Shown in pieces: positions 1 through 10,580 of a stretch of 64,000 nt of DNA. Under the pieces are notes generated by a model that had not been told where the DNA came from, did no database searches, and was given only the letters and a program-made list of their open reading frames with translations. Origin of the DNA: Acidobacteriota bacterium (GTDB lineage Bacteria; Acidobacteriota; Terriglobia; Terriglobales; Acidobacteriaceae); the NCBI GenBank assembly GCA_021780315.1, contig JAJXYY010000018.1, positions 124,001 through 188,000 of the forward strand, given 5' to 3'. The translations under genes and the position numbers were made by a program. Numbering within the stretch: position 1 is the first letter of the stretch; every line of letters starts with the position of its first letter.

Positions 1-179
1 GATGGGAAGTCTGAGCCATATAGGAGATGTAAACCGAAAACGGCAGCGGTAGCCTAAGTGCTACCAAAAGTATACGTCGTCCCTTCCGCCCCGGCCCCAC
101 CCAATAAGTCTGCAATGTTACAGATTCATCGTACGTTCGCAATTCCAGACAACCTTTGCGCTAACCTGACCTTGGATAG

Positions 180-902
180 TTGCACCACAGAGAGGTTTTG
201 CACTTGAATCAGACGATCTTTGTTCTCGAAGACGACGCCGATATCTCCCGCTTAGTTCAGTACCACTTGGAAAGTGCAGGGTTTACCGTTCGCCCCTATC
301 TCGCCATCAACCAGATCCTCTCCGATGCCGAACGCCAGCCACCCGCCCTCTTCCTGCTCGACATCATGGTCCCCGGCGGTGATGGCCTCGACCTCTGCCG
401 CCGCCTCCGCCAGAACCCCACCCTCAGTGTGGTCCCCATCATCTTCCTTACTGCCCGCGCAGCCGAAAACGACCGCGTCCAGGGACTCGAACTCGGTGCT
501 GACGACTACATCACCAAGCCCTTCGCCACCCGCGAACTCGTCGCCCGCGTCAAAGCCGTCCTCCGTCGCTTCGAGCGTCCCACCACTCCTTCCATCGTCA
601 AGTTTGAAGATATCGAGATCGACGCCGGCGCCATGCAACTCCGTGTCAACGGACAACTTGTCACCACCACCGCTACCGAGTTCCGCCTCCTCGACTATCT
701 GGTCCGCCATCCCGGCCGAGTCTTCAGCCGAGACCACCTCCTCGACGCCGTCTGGGGCGACGCACGCTTCGTCACCCCCCGGTCCGTCGATGTCTACGTC
801 CGTCGCATCCGAGAAAAAATTGAAGTCGATGCCGAGACCCCGCGCTATCTTAAAACCATGCGCGGAGCAGGGTATCGCTTCGAAATGCCCAAAACCGCCT
901 AA
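180..902 (+). CDS. phoB: Phosphate regulon response regulator (OmpR/PhoB family); true start may be the TTG near 204
   Basis: ORF with receiver domain (LEDDADISRLVQYHLE, LLDIMVPGGDGLDLCR, FLTARAAENDRVQGLELGADDYITKPF) and C-terminal winged helix (GRVFSRDHLLDAVWG...VDVYVRRIREKIE); directly upstream of a PhoR-like kinase and pst genes. Confidence 0.9.
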   Translation: MHHREVLHLNQTIFVLEDDADISRLVQYHLESAGFTVRPYLAINQILSDAERQPPALFLLDIMVPGGDGLDLCRRLRQNPTLSVVPIIFLTARAAENDRVQGLELGADDYITKPFATRELVARVKAVLRRFERPTTPSIVKFEDIEIDAGAMQLRVNGQLVTTTATEFRLLDYLVRHPGRVFSRDHLLDAVWGDARFVTPRSVDVYVRRIREKIEVDAETPRYLKTMRGAGYRFEMPKTA

Positions 903-952
903 CCGGACCGCCCAGCTCCACGCGTTCCGCGAGTTGCAATTCAGGTGCGACA

Positions 953-2323
953 TTGACCCGTAGTCTCTTCTTCTCCTTCTTCCTGCGCATGACTGTCGCC
1001 TTGGCGTTCGTCGCCGTCATGCGCGTCTGGTTCACCCCCTACGGGTGGATCCCCGGCATCACCCTCGTCATCCTCTGGGCCGCCGTCAACGCCCTCCTCC
1101 TTGCACGATCCGTCCGCCAGAACATCACACAGCTCCAGACCTCCACCGCCGCCATCGCCGACCGTCCAGTCGCACTGCTCGACCAGAAATTCCAGGACTT
1201 CGACGGCCTCGCCCGCGCCATCTCCGTCGTCTCCTCCCACGTCGAACACGTCCTCGCCGAAGCCGCCGAAAGCCGTAACGAACTCGTCGCCATGATCGAC
1301 AGCATGCAGGATGCCGTCGTCGCCGTCGATCAGGCCGGACGCATCCAGTGGACCAACCAGCGCATGCAGCGCCTCATCCCCGGTGCTTCCGTCAGCAGTT
1401 CTGTCCGTGTAGGCCACGCACTCGTCCAAACCATCCGCGACCCGGACGTCCTCCAGTGCGTCCGCACCGCGCTCGACCAGCGCATCGTCGTCGAACGCCG
1501 GTCCACCACCCTCCTCCCCGGTCGCATCTTCGAAGTCAACGCCGCGCCCATGCCCGGCGGTGGAGCAGTCGCCGTCCTCCACGACATCACCCGCATCGAG
1601 CAGGTCGAGCGCACCCAGCGTGACTTCGTCGCCAACGTCTCCCACGAACTCCGTACCCCGCTTACCTCCATCACCGGATACGTTGAAACCCTCCTCGACC
1701 ACGAGACCTCCCTCAGCCCTCAGGCCCGCGAATTCCTCGAAACCATCCATAAAAACGCCACCCGCATGAACCGTCTCACTGAAGACCTCCTCATGATGGC
1801 CCGCGTCGAATCCTCCGAGCAGGAACTCCACCCCGCCCCCATCCCCGCCGACATCCTCATCCGCGATGCCGTAAACGCCATGAAAGGTCTCGTCCACGAC
1901 ACCGACGCCGTCCTCGAGATCGGCACCACCACCTCCTGCCTGGTCCTCGCTGACTTCGACGCCATAGTCCAGGTCCTCAGCAACCTCATCGAAAACGCAG
2001 TCAAATACGGTCAGGCCCGCGGCGAGTCCCACGCCCGCGTCATCGTCAGTGCCCGCGAGTTGACCGACCCCATCCAGGCCGTCGAGTTCTGTGTCCGCGA
2101 CTTCGGCCAGGGAATCCCGTTTGAGCATCTCAACCGCATCTTCGAGCGCTTCTACCGTGTAGATAAAGCCCGCTCCCGCGAGTCCGGTGGCACCGGCCTC
2201 GGCCTCGCCATTGCCCGCCATATGGTGCAAACCCACGGCGGAACCATCCGCGCCGAAAGTGAACTCAACATCGGCAGCACCTTCCTCTTCACCCTCCCCA
2301 AGGCCAACGCTCCCAGTGAATAG
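953..2323 (+). CDS. phoR: Sensor histidine kinase, PhoR-like (PAS + HisKA + HATPase)
   Basis: FVANVSHELRTPLTSITGYVETLL H-box; NLIENAVKYG N-box; GGTGLGLAIARHMVQTHGG G-box; adjacent to phoB. Confidence 0.9.
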   Translation: MTRSLFFSFFLRMTVALAFVAVMRVWFTPYGWIPGITLVILWAAVNALLLARSVRQNITQLQTSTAAIADRPVALLDQKFQDFDGLARAISVVSSHVEHVLAEAAESRNELVAMIDSMQDAVVAVDQAGRIQWTNQRMQRLIPGASVSSSVRVGHALVQTIRDPDVLQCVRTALDQRIVVERRSTTLLPGRIFEVNAAPMPGGGAVAVLHDITRIEQVERTQRDFVANVSHELRTPLTSITGYVETLLDHETSLSPQAREFLETIHKNATRMNRLTEDLLMMARVESSEQELHPAPIPADILIRDAVNAMKGLVHDTDAVLEIGTTTSCLVLADFDAIVQVLSNLIENAVKYGQARGESHARVIVSARELTDPIQAVEFCVRDFGQGIPFEHLNRIFERFYRVDKARSRESGGTGLGLAIARHMVQTHGGTIRAESELNIGSTFLFTLPKANAPSE

Positions 2324-2350
2324 TTAGGTTTATCGCCGTTTTCACTCGTA

Positions 2351-2385
2351 TGTAACTTTCCCGTAACATTCCACCGTCACACTAA
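2351..2385 (+). promoter_or_regulatory. Candidate Pho box upstream of pstS (direct repeats TGTAACTTTCC / CGTAACATTCC / CGTCACACTAA)
   Basis: 11-bp-spaced direct repeats of TGTAAC/CGTAAC followed by CGTCAC, 28-62 nt before the pstS start; resembles the 11-bp periodicity of PhoB sites. Confidence 0.55.
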
Positions 2386-2412
2386 AACTACCGAGATTTC
2401 CCAGGGGGACGT

Positions 2413-3420
2413 GTGAAACTGAAATACGTAGCAGCAGCTCTTCTCGCAGCAGCAACCGCAGGCGCCACCGCGCAAAACATCAACGGAGCAGGAGCAACCT
2501 TCCCCTATCCGATTTACTCCCGTTGGTTCAGCGAGTACAGCCAGTTGCACCCAAACGTCAAGATCAACTACCAGTCCATCGGCTCCGGCGGCGGTATCCG
2601 CCAGGTCACCGAAGGTACCGTTGACTTTGGTGCCTCAGACGGCCCCATGAACGACGATCAACTCCGGTCAGCCAAGGTCAAGGTCATGCACATCCCCACC
2701 GTCCTCGGAGCGGTTGTTCCCGTCTACAACATCCCCGGAGTCAACAAGGACCTCAACTTCTCCGGTGACGTCATCGCCGACATCTATCTCGGCAAAATCG
2801 CCAAATGGAACGATCCCCGCATCGCCAAGGATAACCCCGGCGTCAGCCTCCCCGATAAGTCCATCCTCCCCGTCTATCGCTCTGACGGCAGCGGCACCAC
2901 CTACATCTTCACCGACTATCTCAGCAAGGTCAGTGCGGACTGGCAGACCAAGGTTGGCAAGAATACCTCCGTCAAGTGGCCCGCAGGCATCGGCCAGAAG
3001 GGTAACGAAGGCGTCGCCGGAATGGTTCGCCAGTCGCCCTACTCCTTCGGCTACGTCGAATTGATCTACGCCGTCCAGAACAAGATGTCCTACGGCTCCG
3101 TCAAGAACGCCGCTGGCAAGTATCTCCGCGCAACCACCGAGGGCGTCACTGCCGCCGCCGCTGCTTCCGCCAAGACCATGCCCGCAGACTACCGCGTCTC
3201 CATCACCAACGCGCCCGGAGCAACCTCTTATCCCATCTCCAGCTTCACCTGGTTCCTCATCCCCACCCACTCCGCCGATGCCAACAAAGCAAAGGCCCTC
3301 GCGGAGTTCCTCGGTTGGATGTTGGATCACGGCGAAGCCGAGGCTGCAGGTATGAGCTATGCACCGCTTCCTAAGCCGGTGCAGGACATGGTTCGCAAGT
3401 CCATCGCTCAGGTCAAGTAG
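2413..3420 (+). CDS. pstS: Phosphate ABC transporter substrate-binding protein PstS
   Basis: Signal peptide, then INGAGATFPYPIYSRWFSEY...VKINYQSIGSGGGIRQV...VDFGASDGPM, and YRSDGSGTTYIFTDYLS; PstS hallmarks. Confidence 0.95.
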   Translation: MKLKYVAAALLAAATAGATAQNINGAGATFPYPIYSRWFSEYSQLHPNVKINYQSIGSGGGIRQVTEGTVDFGASDGPMNDDQLRSAKVKVMHIPTVLGAVVPVYNIPGVNKDLNFSGDVIADIYLGKIAKWNDPRIAKDNPGVSLPDKSILPVYRSDGSGTTYIFTDYLSKVSADWQTKVGKNTSVKWPAGIGQKGNEGVAGMVRQSPYSFGYVELIYAVQNKMSYGSVKNAAGKYLRATTEGVTAAAAASAKTMPADYRVSITNAPGATSYPISSFTWFLIPTHSADANKAKALAEFLGWMLDHGEAEAAGMSYAPLPKPVQDMVRKSIAQVK

Positions 3421-3426
3421 TTCCAC

Positions 3427-3467
3427 GCGCCGCAGGGGCCAGTCATATAGACTGGCCCCTGCGGCGC
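3427..3467 (+). terminator. Perfect 18-bp stem / 5-nt loop hairpin between pstS and pstC (intercistronic terminator/attenuator or mRNA stabiliser)
   Basis: GCGCCGCAGGGGCCAGTC-ATATA-GACTGGCCCCTGCGGCGC, followed by only a weak T-rich tail (TTCAATACTGTCT). Confidence 0.75.
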
Positions 3468-3537
3468 TTCAATACTGTCTCGCCTCCTGAGTTAGCCCAG
3501 CACGGCCATCACACGGAAACTGGCCAGGAAGTACATC

Positions 3538-4611
3538 GTGCCCCCTATTCCAATGACGACTGATCCTGAACCGCGGTCCTCCATGCAGACGTCCAACCTG
3601 GCGCCTGCAGTTTTTGTTGCAGACCCTCACGCCGTGCAGATCCGTACGGTTGAACCTTCCCCCGTCCGGGCCTTCCTCAACGCACGCGGTAGCGGCAAAC
3701 TGGCCGATGGCAGCTTTGCCGCCGTCATGATGCTCTGTGCCTGCAGCATCTTCGCCATCGTCCTCTTCATCTTCAGCATCCTCATCCTCCGCTCCAAACT
3801 CAGCCTCGTCGCCTTCGGCTGGAAGTTCTTCACCCGTCAGGCCTGGGACCCCGTCAGCGGCGACTTCGGTGCACTCCCCTTTATCTACGGCACTCTGGCA
3901 ACTTCATTCCTGGCACTGCTCATCGCCGTCCCCCTCGCCCTCGGCGTCGCCGTCTTCCTCACCGAACTCTGCCCCAAGCCCCTCCGCGGACCGATCTCCT
4001 TTCTCACTGAACTCCTCGCCGCCATCCCCAGCGTCGTCTACGGCCTCTGGGCGGTCTTCGTGCTCGTCCCGCTCATGCGCGACGTCCTCGGTCCATTCCT
4101 ATACAAAACCCTCGGCTGGACCGGCTTCTTTGAAGGCACTAACTTCGGCGTCGGCATGCTCACTGCCGGCATCATCCTCGCCATCATGATCCTGCCCATC
4201 ATCTCCTCGCTCACCCGCGACATCATGACCGCCGTCCCCAACAGCCAGCGCGAAGGCGTACTCGCCCTCGGGGCCACCCGCTGGGAGATGATTCGCATCG
4301 GCGTCCTCCGCAACTCTCGCATCGGCATCGTCGGTGCCATCATGCTCGGTCTAGGCCGCGCCCTCGGAGAGACCATGGCCGTCACCATGGTCATCGGCAA
4401 CCACCCCGAGATCAACAAATCGCTCTTCGCTCCCGGCTACACCCTCGCCAGCGTCATCGCCAACGAGTTCTCCGAGGCCACCGGCGACCTCTACCTCAGC
4501 GCCCTCATCGAGATTGGCCTCGCACTCTTCCTCGTCACCATCGTCGTCAACGCCATCGCCCGCCTCATGGTCTGGGCCGTCACCCGCGGCGCACCGGCAA
4601 GGGTGGCCTGA
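3538..4611 (+). CDS. pstC: Phosphate ABC transporter permease PstC
   Basis: Multi-TM permease; LPFIYGTLATSFLALLIAVPLALGVAVFLTELCP, EGVLALGATRWEMIRIGVLRNSRIGIVGAIMLGLGRALGETMAVTMVIG; gene order. Confidence 0.92.
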   Translation: MPPIPMTTDPEPRSSMQTSNLAPAVFVADPHAVQIRTVEPSPVRAFLNARGSGKLADGSFAAVMMLCACSIFAIVLFIFSILILRSKLSLVAFGWKFFTRQAWDPVSGDFGALPFIYGTLATSFLALLIAVPLALGVAVFLTELCPKPLRGPISFLTELLAAIPSVVYGLWAVFVLVPLMRDVLGPFLYKTLGWTGFFEGTNFGVGMLTAGIILAIMILPIISSLTRDIMTAVPNSQREGVLALGATRWEMIRIGVLRNSRIGIVGAIMLGLGRALGETMAVTMVIGNHPEINKSLFAPGYTLASVIANEFSEATGDLYLSALIEIGLALFLVTIVVNAIARLMVWAVTRGAPARVA

Positions 4612-4616
4612 TTCCC

Positions 4617-5525
4617 ATGAGCTATCAACCCATCCACCAGCCGCCCCCCATGGACTTTCGCTCAAAATCCATGCGCCTCAATACCCTCCGCCGTTCGGTG
4701 ATGAACCACCTGATCACCGCCCTCTCCATCCTCGCCACCCTGCTGGTCATCGCACCGCTGGTCGCCATCTTGGCCTACCTCATCTACAAAGGTGCCAGCT
4801 CGCTCAACCTCGCCTTCTTCACCCACATCCCGGCACCTGTCGGTGAGCCCGGAGGTGGCATGGCCAACTCCATCGTCGGCTCAGGAATTATCCTCGGACT
4901 CTCCAGTCTCATGGGTGTTCCCATCGGCATCGCCGCCGGAGTCTACCTCGCCGAATTCGGCCGCGGAACCCTCCTCGCCAACGCCGTCCGCTTTACCGCC
5001 GACGTCCTCAATGGCGTCCCGTCCATCGTCATGGGCATCGCCATCTACTCCCTCGTAGTCATGCAGCAAAAACACTTCTCCGCCCTCGCCGGAGGTGTCG
5101 CCCTCGCCATCATGATGGTTCCCACCATCACCCGCACCACCGAGGAGATGCTGGCCACTGTCCCCCACGCCATCCGCGAAGCCGCCCTCGGCCTCGGTGT
5201 CCCAAAATGGCGGACAGCCATCTCCGTCAGCCTGCGCACCGCCTCTCCAGGCATCATCACCGGCTGCATGCTCGCCTTCGCCCGCGTCGCCGGTGAGACA
5301 GCACCCCTCCTCTTCACCGCCTTCGGCAACCAGTTCTGGAGCTTCAAGCTCAATGAGCCCATCGCGGCCCTCCCCCTCCAGATCTTCGTCTACGCCATCT
5401 CCCCCTACGACGAGTGGCATCGACTCGCCTGGGCCGGCGCTCTCGTCCTCATCGTCCTTATCATGGTCTCAGTCACGCTCGTCCGCATCGTTGCCAATCG
5501 CGGCGTACTCAAAGGAGCAAGCTAG
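4617..5525 (+). CDS. pstA: Phosphate ABC transporter permease PstA
   Basis: [87 protein letters not shown]; gene order. Confidence 0.92.
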   Translation: MSYQPIHQPPPMDFRSKSMRLNTLRRSVMNHLITALSILATLLVIAPLVAILAYLIYKGASSLNLAFFTHIPAPVGEPGGGMANSIVGSGIILGLSSLMGVPIGIAAGVYLAEFGRGTLLANAVRFTADVLNGVPSIVMGIAIYSLVVMQQKHFSALAGGVALAIMMVPTITRTTEEMLATVPHAIREAALGLGVPKWRTAISVSLRTASPGIITGCMLAFARVAGETAPLLFTAFGNQFWSFKLNEPIAALPLQIFVYAISPYDEWHRLAWAGALVLIVLIMVSVTLVRIVANRGVLKGAS

Positions 5526-6283
5526 TGGGTGTCGGTATTCAGGTTGAGAATCTAAACGCGTGGTACGGGTCCACACACACCTTGCAGGACATCAACCTGC
5601 ATATCCCCGCCAATCACGCCACCGCCCTCATCGGCCCCTCCGGTTGCGGCAAGTCCACCTTCGTCCGCTGCCTCAATCGCATGCACGAGACCAACCCCAT
5701 CGCCCGCGCCACCGGCGTCATCAAAATGGGCGACCTGGACATCTACAAAGACGCTTCCCCCGTCGAAATACGCCGCCGGGTCGGCATGGTCTTCCAGAGA
5801 CCCAATCCGTTTCCCACCATGTCCATCTACGACAATGTCGCCAGCGGACTCAAACTCAACGGCTTCCGCAACCGCCGCATCCTCGACGAAACCGTAGAGC
5901 GGTCCCTCAAGCAGGCAGCCCTCTGGGAAGAGGTCAAAGACGACCTCAAAAAGAAGTCCGGTGCCAGCCTCTCCGGTGGCCAGCAGCAGCGCATGTGCAT
6001 CGCCCGCGCCCTCGCCGTCGATCCCGAGGTCCTGCTCATGGACGAGCCCGCCTCCGCACTCGATCCCGTCTCCACCTCCAAGATCGAAGACCTCATCTTC
6101 CAGCTCAAAAGCCAATACACCATCGTCATCGTCACCCACAACATGCAGCAGGCCGCACGCGTCGCCGAAAACACCGGCTTCTTCCTCAACGGAAAAATGG
6201 TAGAGTTCGACTCCACCCACAAGATCTTCACCAACCCCTCCGACAAGCGCACCGAAGACTACATCACTGGGAGGTTCGGCTGA
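5525..6283 (+). CDS. pstB: Phosphate ABC transporter ATP-binding protein PstB (GTG start at 5525; the ORF track start at 5414 is too far upstream)
   Basis: Walker [56 protein letters not shown]; overlaps the pstA stop by 1 nt. Confidence 0.95.
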   Translation: MGVGIQVENLNAWYGSTHTLQDINLHIPANHATALIGPSGCGKSTFVRCLNRMHETNPIARATGVIKMGDLDIYKDASPVEIRRRVGMVFQRPNPFPTMSIYDNVASGLKLNGFRNRRILDETVERSLKQAALWEEVKDDLKKKSGASLSGGQQQRMCIARALAVDPEVLLMDEPASALDPVSTSKIEDLIFQLKSQYTIVIVTHNMQQAARVAENTGFFLNGKMVEFDSTHKIFTNPSDKRTEDYITGRFG

Positions 6284-6945
6284 TGCGCGTCAAATTCCAT
6301 CAAAGTCTCGACGACCTCAAGGAAAAACTCCTCGTCATGGCAGGTATGGTCGAGCAGGCCATCCAGCGTTCCATCGAGGCCTACCGCACCCGCGACCTCT
6401 CCATCTGCGAACTCGTCCTCCGCTCCGAGCCCTCCATCAATCGCCTCGAACGCGAGATCGACCAGATGGCTCTCGACCTCCTCGCCATGGAGCAGCCCAT
6501 GGCCATCGACCTGCGCTTTATCCTCTCCGTCATCCGCATCAACGCCGACCTCGAGCGTGTCGGAGACCAGGCCGTCAACATCGCCGTCCGCGTCCGTGAG
6601 ATGGGAGCCTTTGCCAATATCGATCTCCCCGTCGACATCCCCAAGCTTGCCTCTCTCTCCTCCGCCATGGTGCGCAAAGCTCTCCAGGCCTTCATCGAAG
6701 CCGACGCCGACCTCGCCAGCTCCGTCCTCAAAATGGACGATCAGGTCGACGAGATGAACGACGCCGCCTTCTACGCGCTCAGCTCCCTCATTAAGGAGCG
6801 CCCCGAACTCACCCCCCAGTCCCTCAACGCCCTCATCATCGCCCGCAACCTCGAGCGCGTCGGCGACCACGCCACCAACATCGCGGAAGACGTCATCTTC
6901 TGGGTCCGCGGAGCCGACGTACGCCACCACACCACCCCGGCCTAA
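6283..6945 (+). CDS. phoU: Phosphate transport system regulatory protein PhoU
   Basis: [34 protein letters not shown]...LERVGDQAVNIA...NLERVGDHATNIAEDVIFWVRG; two PhoU repeats; the rest of the ORF 5560-6282 is out-of-frame pstB. Confidence 0.93.
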   Translation: MRVKFHQSLDDLKEKLLVMAGMVEQAIQRSIEAYRTRDLSICELVLRSEPSINRLEREIDQMALDLLAMEQPMAIDLRFILSVIRINADLERVGDQAVNIAVRVREMGAFANIDLPVDIPKLASLSSAMVRKALQAFIEADADLASSVLKMDDQVDEMNDAAFYALSSLIKERPELTPQSLNALIIARNLERVGDHATNIAEDVIFWVRGADVRHHTTPA

Positions 6946-9900
6946 TCCGCCGCCGACATCGTCGTCGGCTTCCACCACACCATCTCCGCAAGCAGCGGAT
7001 AGTACAACCCCACCCGAATCTCCGCGCCCCTGCTCGCCAGCGCCCGCGCATACCCCTCCAGTTGCGGCCCGTACTTTGCCCGCTGCGCCTGCAGAAACTC
7101 CTCCACCGCGTCACCCCCCGGTGTCGTCGTCTTGTAGTCCACAATCCACAGGCAATCCGTCCCATCAGCCAACGGCTCAAACCCAGCCCGAAACAGCCGA
7201 TCCACCCGCACGCTGCTGCGCCGCTCCCGCCACGTCGTCAGGGCAAACTCCGTCGCGCCCTCGGCATGCGCCTCCAGCATCCACCGGCCAACCGCATCCC
7301 GCAGCGTTCGCTCCACCGCCACCCGTACTCGCCCCGCCTGCCGCTCCACCAGTCCTGGTGGCAGACCATCGCCCCGCAGCACCGCATGCATCCGCGGCTC
7401 CCAGCCGTCCATCTCCGCCAGCAACTCCTCCGCCTGGGCCCCCTGGCTCATCCGCTTCGCCGCCAACTCCAGAAAGCCATGCACCGCATTGCCAAACGAG
7501 CGTGCCGCAAACGAACCCTCGGGCCGTACAAAACTCGCACGCTCCCCCAGCCCATCCTCATCGCCACTCCACCGCCGCTCTGCGCCCAGTCCCTCTCCAA
7601 CCAGCCGCGCCTTAGCATCGAACCCCGCCGGCAGCCGCTGCAGCCGCACTCCAGTCCGCAACTCCACTCCAGCCTCCGCTGCCAGCGCGACCACCCCTGA
7701 CTCCTCCGGCATCGGCGTCAGCAACACCGGTCCTCGCTCCGGCAGATGCCGCTCTGCCGCCGGCCACGCCGCCTTCAGCAGACTGTTCGGCTCCACCACA
7801 ATGCTGCCGTCGTCCTTCTGCTTCGGCGCCGCAAATAGGTGCAACTCCTCCCGCGCCCGCGTACACAGCACATAGAACAACCGCTTCCGCTCCGCCGCCT
7901 CACGCACCGATTGCACGCTTCTCAGCCAGTCGTTCAGCGCCTGCGAGGCCTCCCCCTTGCCCGCAATCGGTGCCAGCACCACCGCTGCCGCCGTCTTGTC
8001 CTCCTGGTCAATCTCATTCCACGTCAGCAACTGCTTCTCCCCTGACGGAGCCTTCCGCTCCAGCCCCGGTACCAGCACCACATCCCACTCCAGCCCCTTC
8101 GCCTTGTGGATCGTCAGCAGCTCTACCGCTTCCGGCGAGGTCTCCGCCTCCGCATACAGCTTGCCCAACCGTTGCTGTAACAGTCCCGCGTCGATCTCCT
8201 CACCCTCCGCCTCGATCTCATCCAGCAGTTCGAAGTATCGCTCCGCATTGCCCCGTTCCGCCGTACTCAAATACGCATCGCCGCCCAGGGAGCGCCACGT
8301 CCGTTCCACCAGTTGCGCCGTCGTCAGCCGCGCCCGTTTCGCCCGCGCCGCCTGCAGCACAGGCCAAACCCGCATCAGTCGTGTACAACCGTCATCGCTC
8401 AGCAGGTGCCCCCGCTCTTCGATCAGCCGCTCAATCGCGCGTTCCACAAACTCCGTATCGTCCCCTCCCGCCAGTTGGTGCAGATCTTCCAGCGTCAGTC
8501 CGCACCACGGAGCCCGCAGCACCGCCAGCCAGGCCGTCCGGTCCGCCCCATGCAGCAGCGCCCGCGTCAGCGAAGTCAGATCCAGCACCTCCGGACGATC
8601 TCCTAGCGCATCGATCTCCACCGCTCGAAAGGGAACTGCGCCCTCACCATCATCCCGCTGCAGCGCCGCAACAATCTCCCGTAGATGGCTCCGCCCCCGC
8701 ACCAGCACCGCAATCCGCCACGGCTCATTCCGCTCCTTGCGCTGCGTCGGCAACGCCCGCGCCCGCCAGTCCTGCACTATCTGCCGCACCGTCTCCGCCT
8801 CCTCCCGCCGTTGCTCCTTGCGACTCATCGCCGAACCTCCGCCCGCGCCCGTACTGGACAAAGGATGGATGTGCCACATCACCCCATTCGGCGCTGCCTC
8901 CCCTCCGCGCACCCGCTCCCGTACCGCTTCGGCAGGTGCATACGGAATCTCGTCCACGTCCGCCATCTCGCTCACCTTCGGAAACAGCAGCGAAAACGCC
9001 GTGTTGAACTCCTCCACCAGCCCCCCCTGCGAGCGAAAGTTCGCCGTCAGACGTAGACTCTTTACCCGCATCTCCCCCAGTCGCTCCTCGCGCATCGTCC
9101 GCAGAAAACGCTCCACACGCGCCTGCCGAAACAGATAAATCGACTGCTTCGGATCACCCACCAGAAACACCGTCTGGCTCTGCCCATCCCAGCTCTGCGT
9201 CAGTCGTTCTATCAACTCATACTGGCTGGTCGACGTGTCCTGCATCTCGTCCACCAGCAGATGCCGCAGCTTCGTCCCCAGCGCACTCTCCAGATCCGCC
9301 GGCCCCTGATCGTTGCGCAGCGCCGTCCGCGCACGCAGTCCCACCTCCACCAGGTCGCACTCCCCCCGCTCCGCAAACACCAGTTGCAACTCCACCAGCG
9401 CCCGGCTCAACATCCGGAACAACGCCTTCGCTACCTCCCACTGTTCCATCGGATACGCCGCTGGCGGCAGCTTCAGCACCCGCTCTATCAGGCCCAGCAG
9501 ATCGTTCCGGTCTCGCACCTGGTCCACCAGCGCCGCCATCTGCTTCTTCTGTGCCGACGTCGATTCGAACTTTATCGTGTTCTTCGCAAAACTCTTCCGC
9601 CAGGTACCGCTGGAAGGCGTCACCAGCAGATGGATCAACCCGCGCCATCGCGCCTGCGCGTCCTCAGCCTCATCCCCCGGCATCCGGCCATCCGCGCACG
9701 CAGCCAGCGGATTCACCTCCGCCATGTACGGCTCCAGCCCCGCCAGCGAGGCCGCCATCGCCATCGCCTCCCGCACAAACGGCTTCGGCATCCCCTCAGC
9801 CAGCGGTCGCAAACCCGCCAGCACCGCCAGCTCCAGCGCTCGCTTCAACTGCGGCAGAACCGTCTCTTCCAGGTACGTCTCATCCAACTCCCCCGGCTGC

Positions 9901-10580
9901 AGCGGAATCAGCTCCCCCCACTGGTCCCGCACGGCCAGCATCTCCGCCAGCAGCCGCTCACACTCCGCCAGGTTCCCATCCCGATGCAGCAGCACTGTCC
10001 GCAACGCATCGCTCAAAGTCGCATCGCTTCCGCCCAGCAGCAACACCGTCCGCCGTGCCGCCGCGCCATACAGCCGTCTCGCATCCAACACCGGAGTCTG
10101 CTGCCCACCACCACCCGCCAGCACCGGCAGCGAACTCGCAACCAGCACACACACACCGTCGATCGTCCGCAGATGCATCCGTTGCGGATCATCCAGCAGC
10201 CCCCACCCCAGCAGCCGGTCCCGCTCCAGCACCGCCTCCGCCAGCCGCCGCGTCTCCCGTGCAAATTCATCGCCAGTCTTCAACGCCGTCTGCCGCGACG
10301 CGCCCTCCAACTGCTCCAGCAAACGGTCCCGAATCTCCGCCGTCGCCTTCACCGTAAACGTGATCGCCAGCACCTCCTGCGGGTCCGTCACGCTCTCGTC
10401 GCCCAGCAGCTTCAGATAACGCTGAATCAGCAAACCCGTCTTGCCCGACCCCGCCGGAGCCTCCACAATCCACGACTGCTGCGTACCCAGTGCCTGTTCG
10501 CGCGCCTCCCAGTCCGGCGGCCTGCCCTCGCCATCCAGCACCGCCCCACCGCCGCCACCCAACACAAACAGATCAGCCAC
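6942..10580 (-). CDS. addA: UvrD/RecB-family helicase-nuclease, AddA-like
   Basis: Walker A EAPAGSGKTGLLIQRYLKLL; DEMQDTSTSQYEL; FLVGDPKQSIYLFRQA; ELLTIHKAKGLEWDVVLVPGL; C-terminal nuclease-type WIVDYKTT. Confidence 0.85.
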   Translation of the reverse strand: MADLFVLGGGGGAVLDGEGRPPDWEAREQALGTQQSWIVEAPAGSGKTGLLIQRYLKLLGDESVTDPQEVLAITFTVKATAEIRDRLLEQLEGASRQTALKTGDEFARETRRLAEAVLERDRLLGWGLLDDPQRMHLRTIDGVCVLVASSLPVLAGGGGQQTPVLDARRLYGAAARRTVLLLGGSDATLSDALRTVLLHRDGNLAECERLLAEMLAVRDQWGELIPLQPGELDETYLEETVLPQLKRALELAVLAGLRPLAEGMPKPFVREAMAMAASLAGLEPYMAEVNPLAACADGRMPGDEAEDAQARWRGLIHLLVTPSSGTWRKSFAKNTIKFESTSAQKKQMAALVDQVRDRNDLLGLIERVLKLPPAAYPMEQWEVAKALFRMLSRALVELQLVFAERGECDLVEVGLRARTALRNDQGPADLESALGTKLRHLLVDEMQDTSTSQYELIERLTQSWDGQSQTVFLVGDPKQSIYLFRQARVERFLRTMREERLGEMRVKSLRLTANFRSQGGLVEEFNTAFSLLFPKVSEMADVDEIPYAPAEAVRERVRGGEAAPNGVMWHIHPLSSTGAGGGSAMSRKEQRREEAETVRQIVQDWRARALPTQRKERNEPWRIAVLVRGRSHLREIVAALQRDDGEGAVPFRAVEIDALGDRPEVLDLTSLTRALLHGADRTAWLAVLRAPWCGLTLEDLHQLAGGDDTEFVERAIERLIEERGHLLSDDGCTRLMRVWPVLQAARAKRARLTTAQLVERTWRSLGGDAYLSTAERGNAERYFELLDEIEAEGEEIDAGLLQQRLGKLYAEAETSPEAVELLTIHKAKGLEWDVVLVPGLERKAPSGEKQLLTWNEIDQEDKTAAAVVLAPIAGKGEASQALNDWLRSVQSVREAAERKRLFYVLCTRAREELHLFAAPKQKDDGSIVVEPNSLLKAAWPAAERHLPERGPVLLTPMPEESGVVALAAEAGVELRTGVRLQRLPAGFDAKARLVGEGLGAERRWSGDEDGLGERASFVRPEGSFAARSFGNAVHGFLELAAKRMSQGAQAEELLAEMDGWEPRMHAVLRGDGLPPGLVERQAGRVRVAVERTLRDAVGRWMLEAHAEGATEFALTTWRERRSSVRVDRLFRAGFEPLADGTDCLWIVDYKTTTPGGDAVEEFLQAQRAKYGPQLEGYARALASRGAEIRVGLYYPLLAEMVWWKPTTMSAAD

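Noticed and set aside
941-2236. 431-aa minus-strand ORF antisense to phoR
   Set aside because: Compositional shadow ORF (G/D/E/V-rich) caused by strong codon bias; plus strand is a clear kinase.
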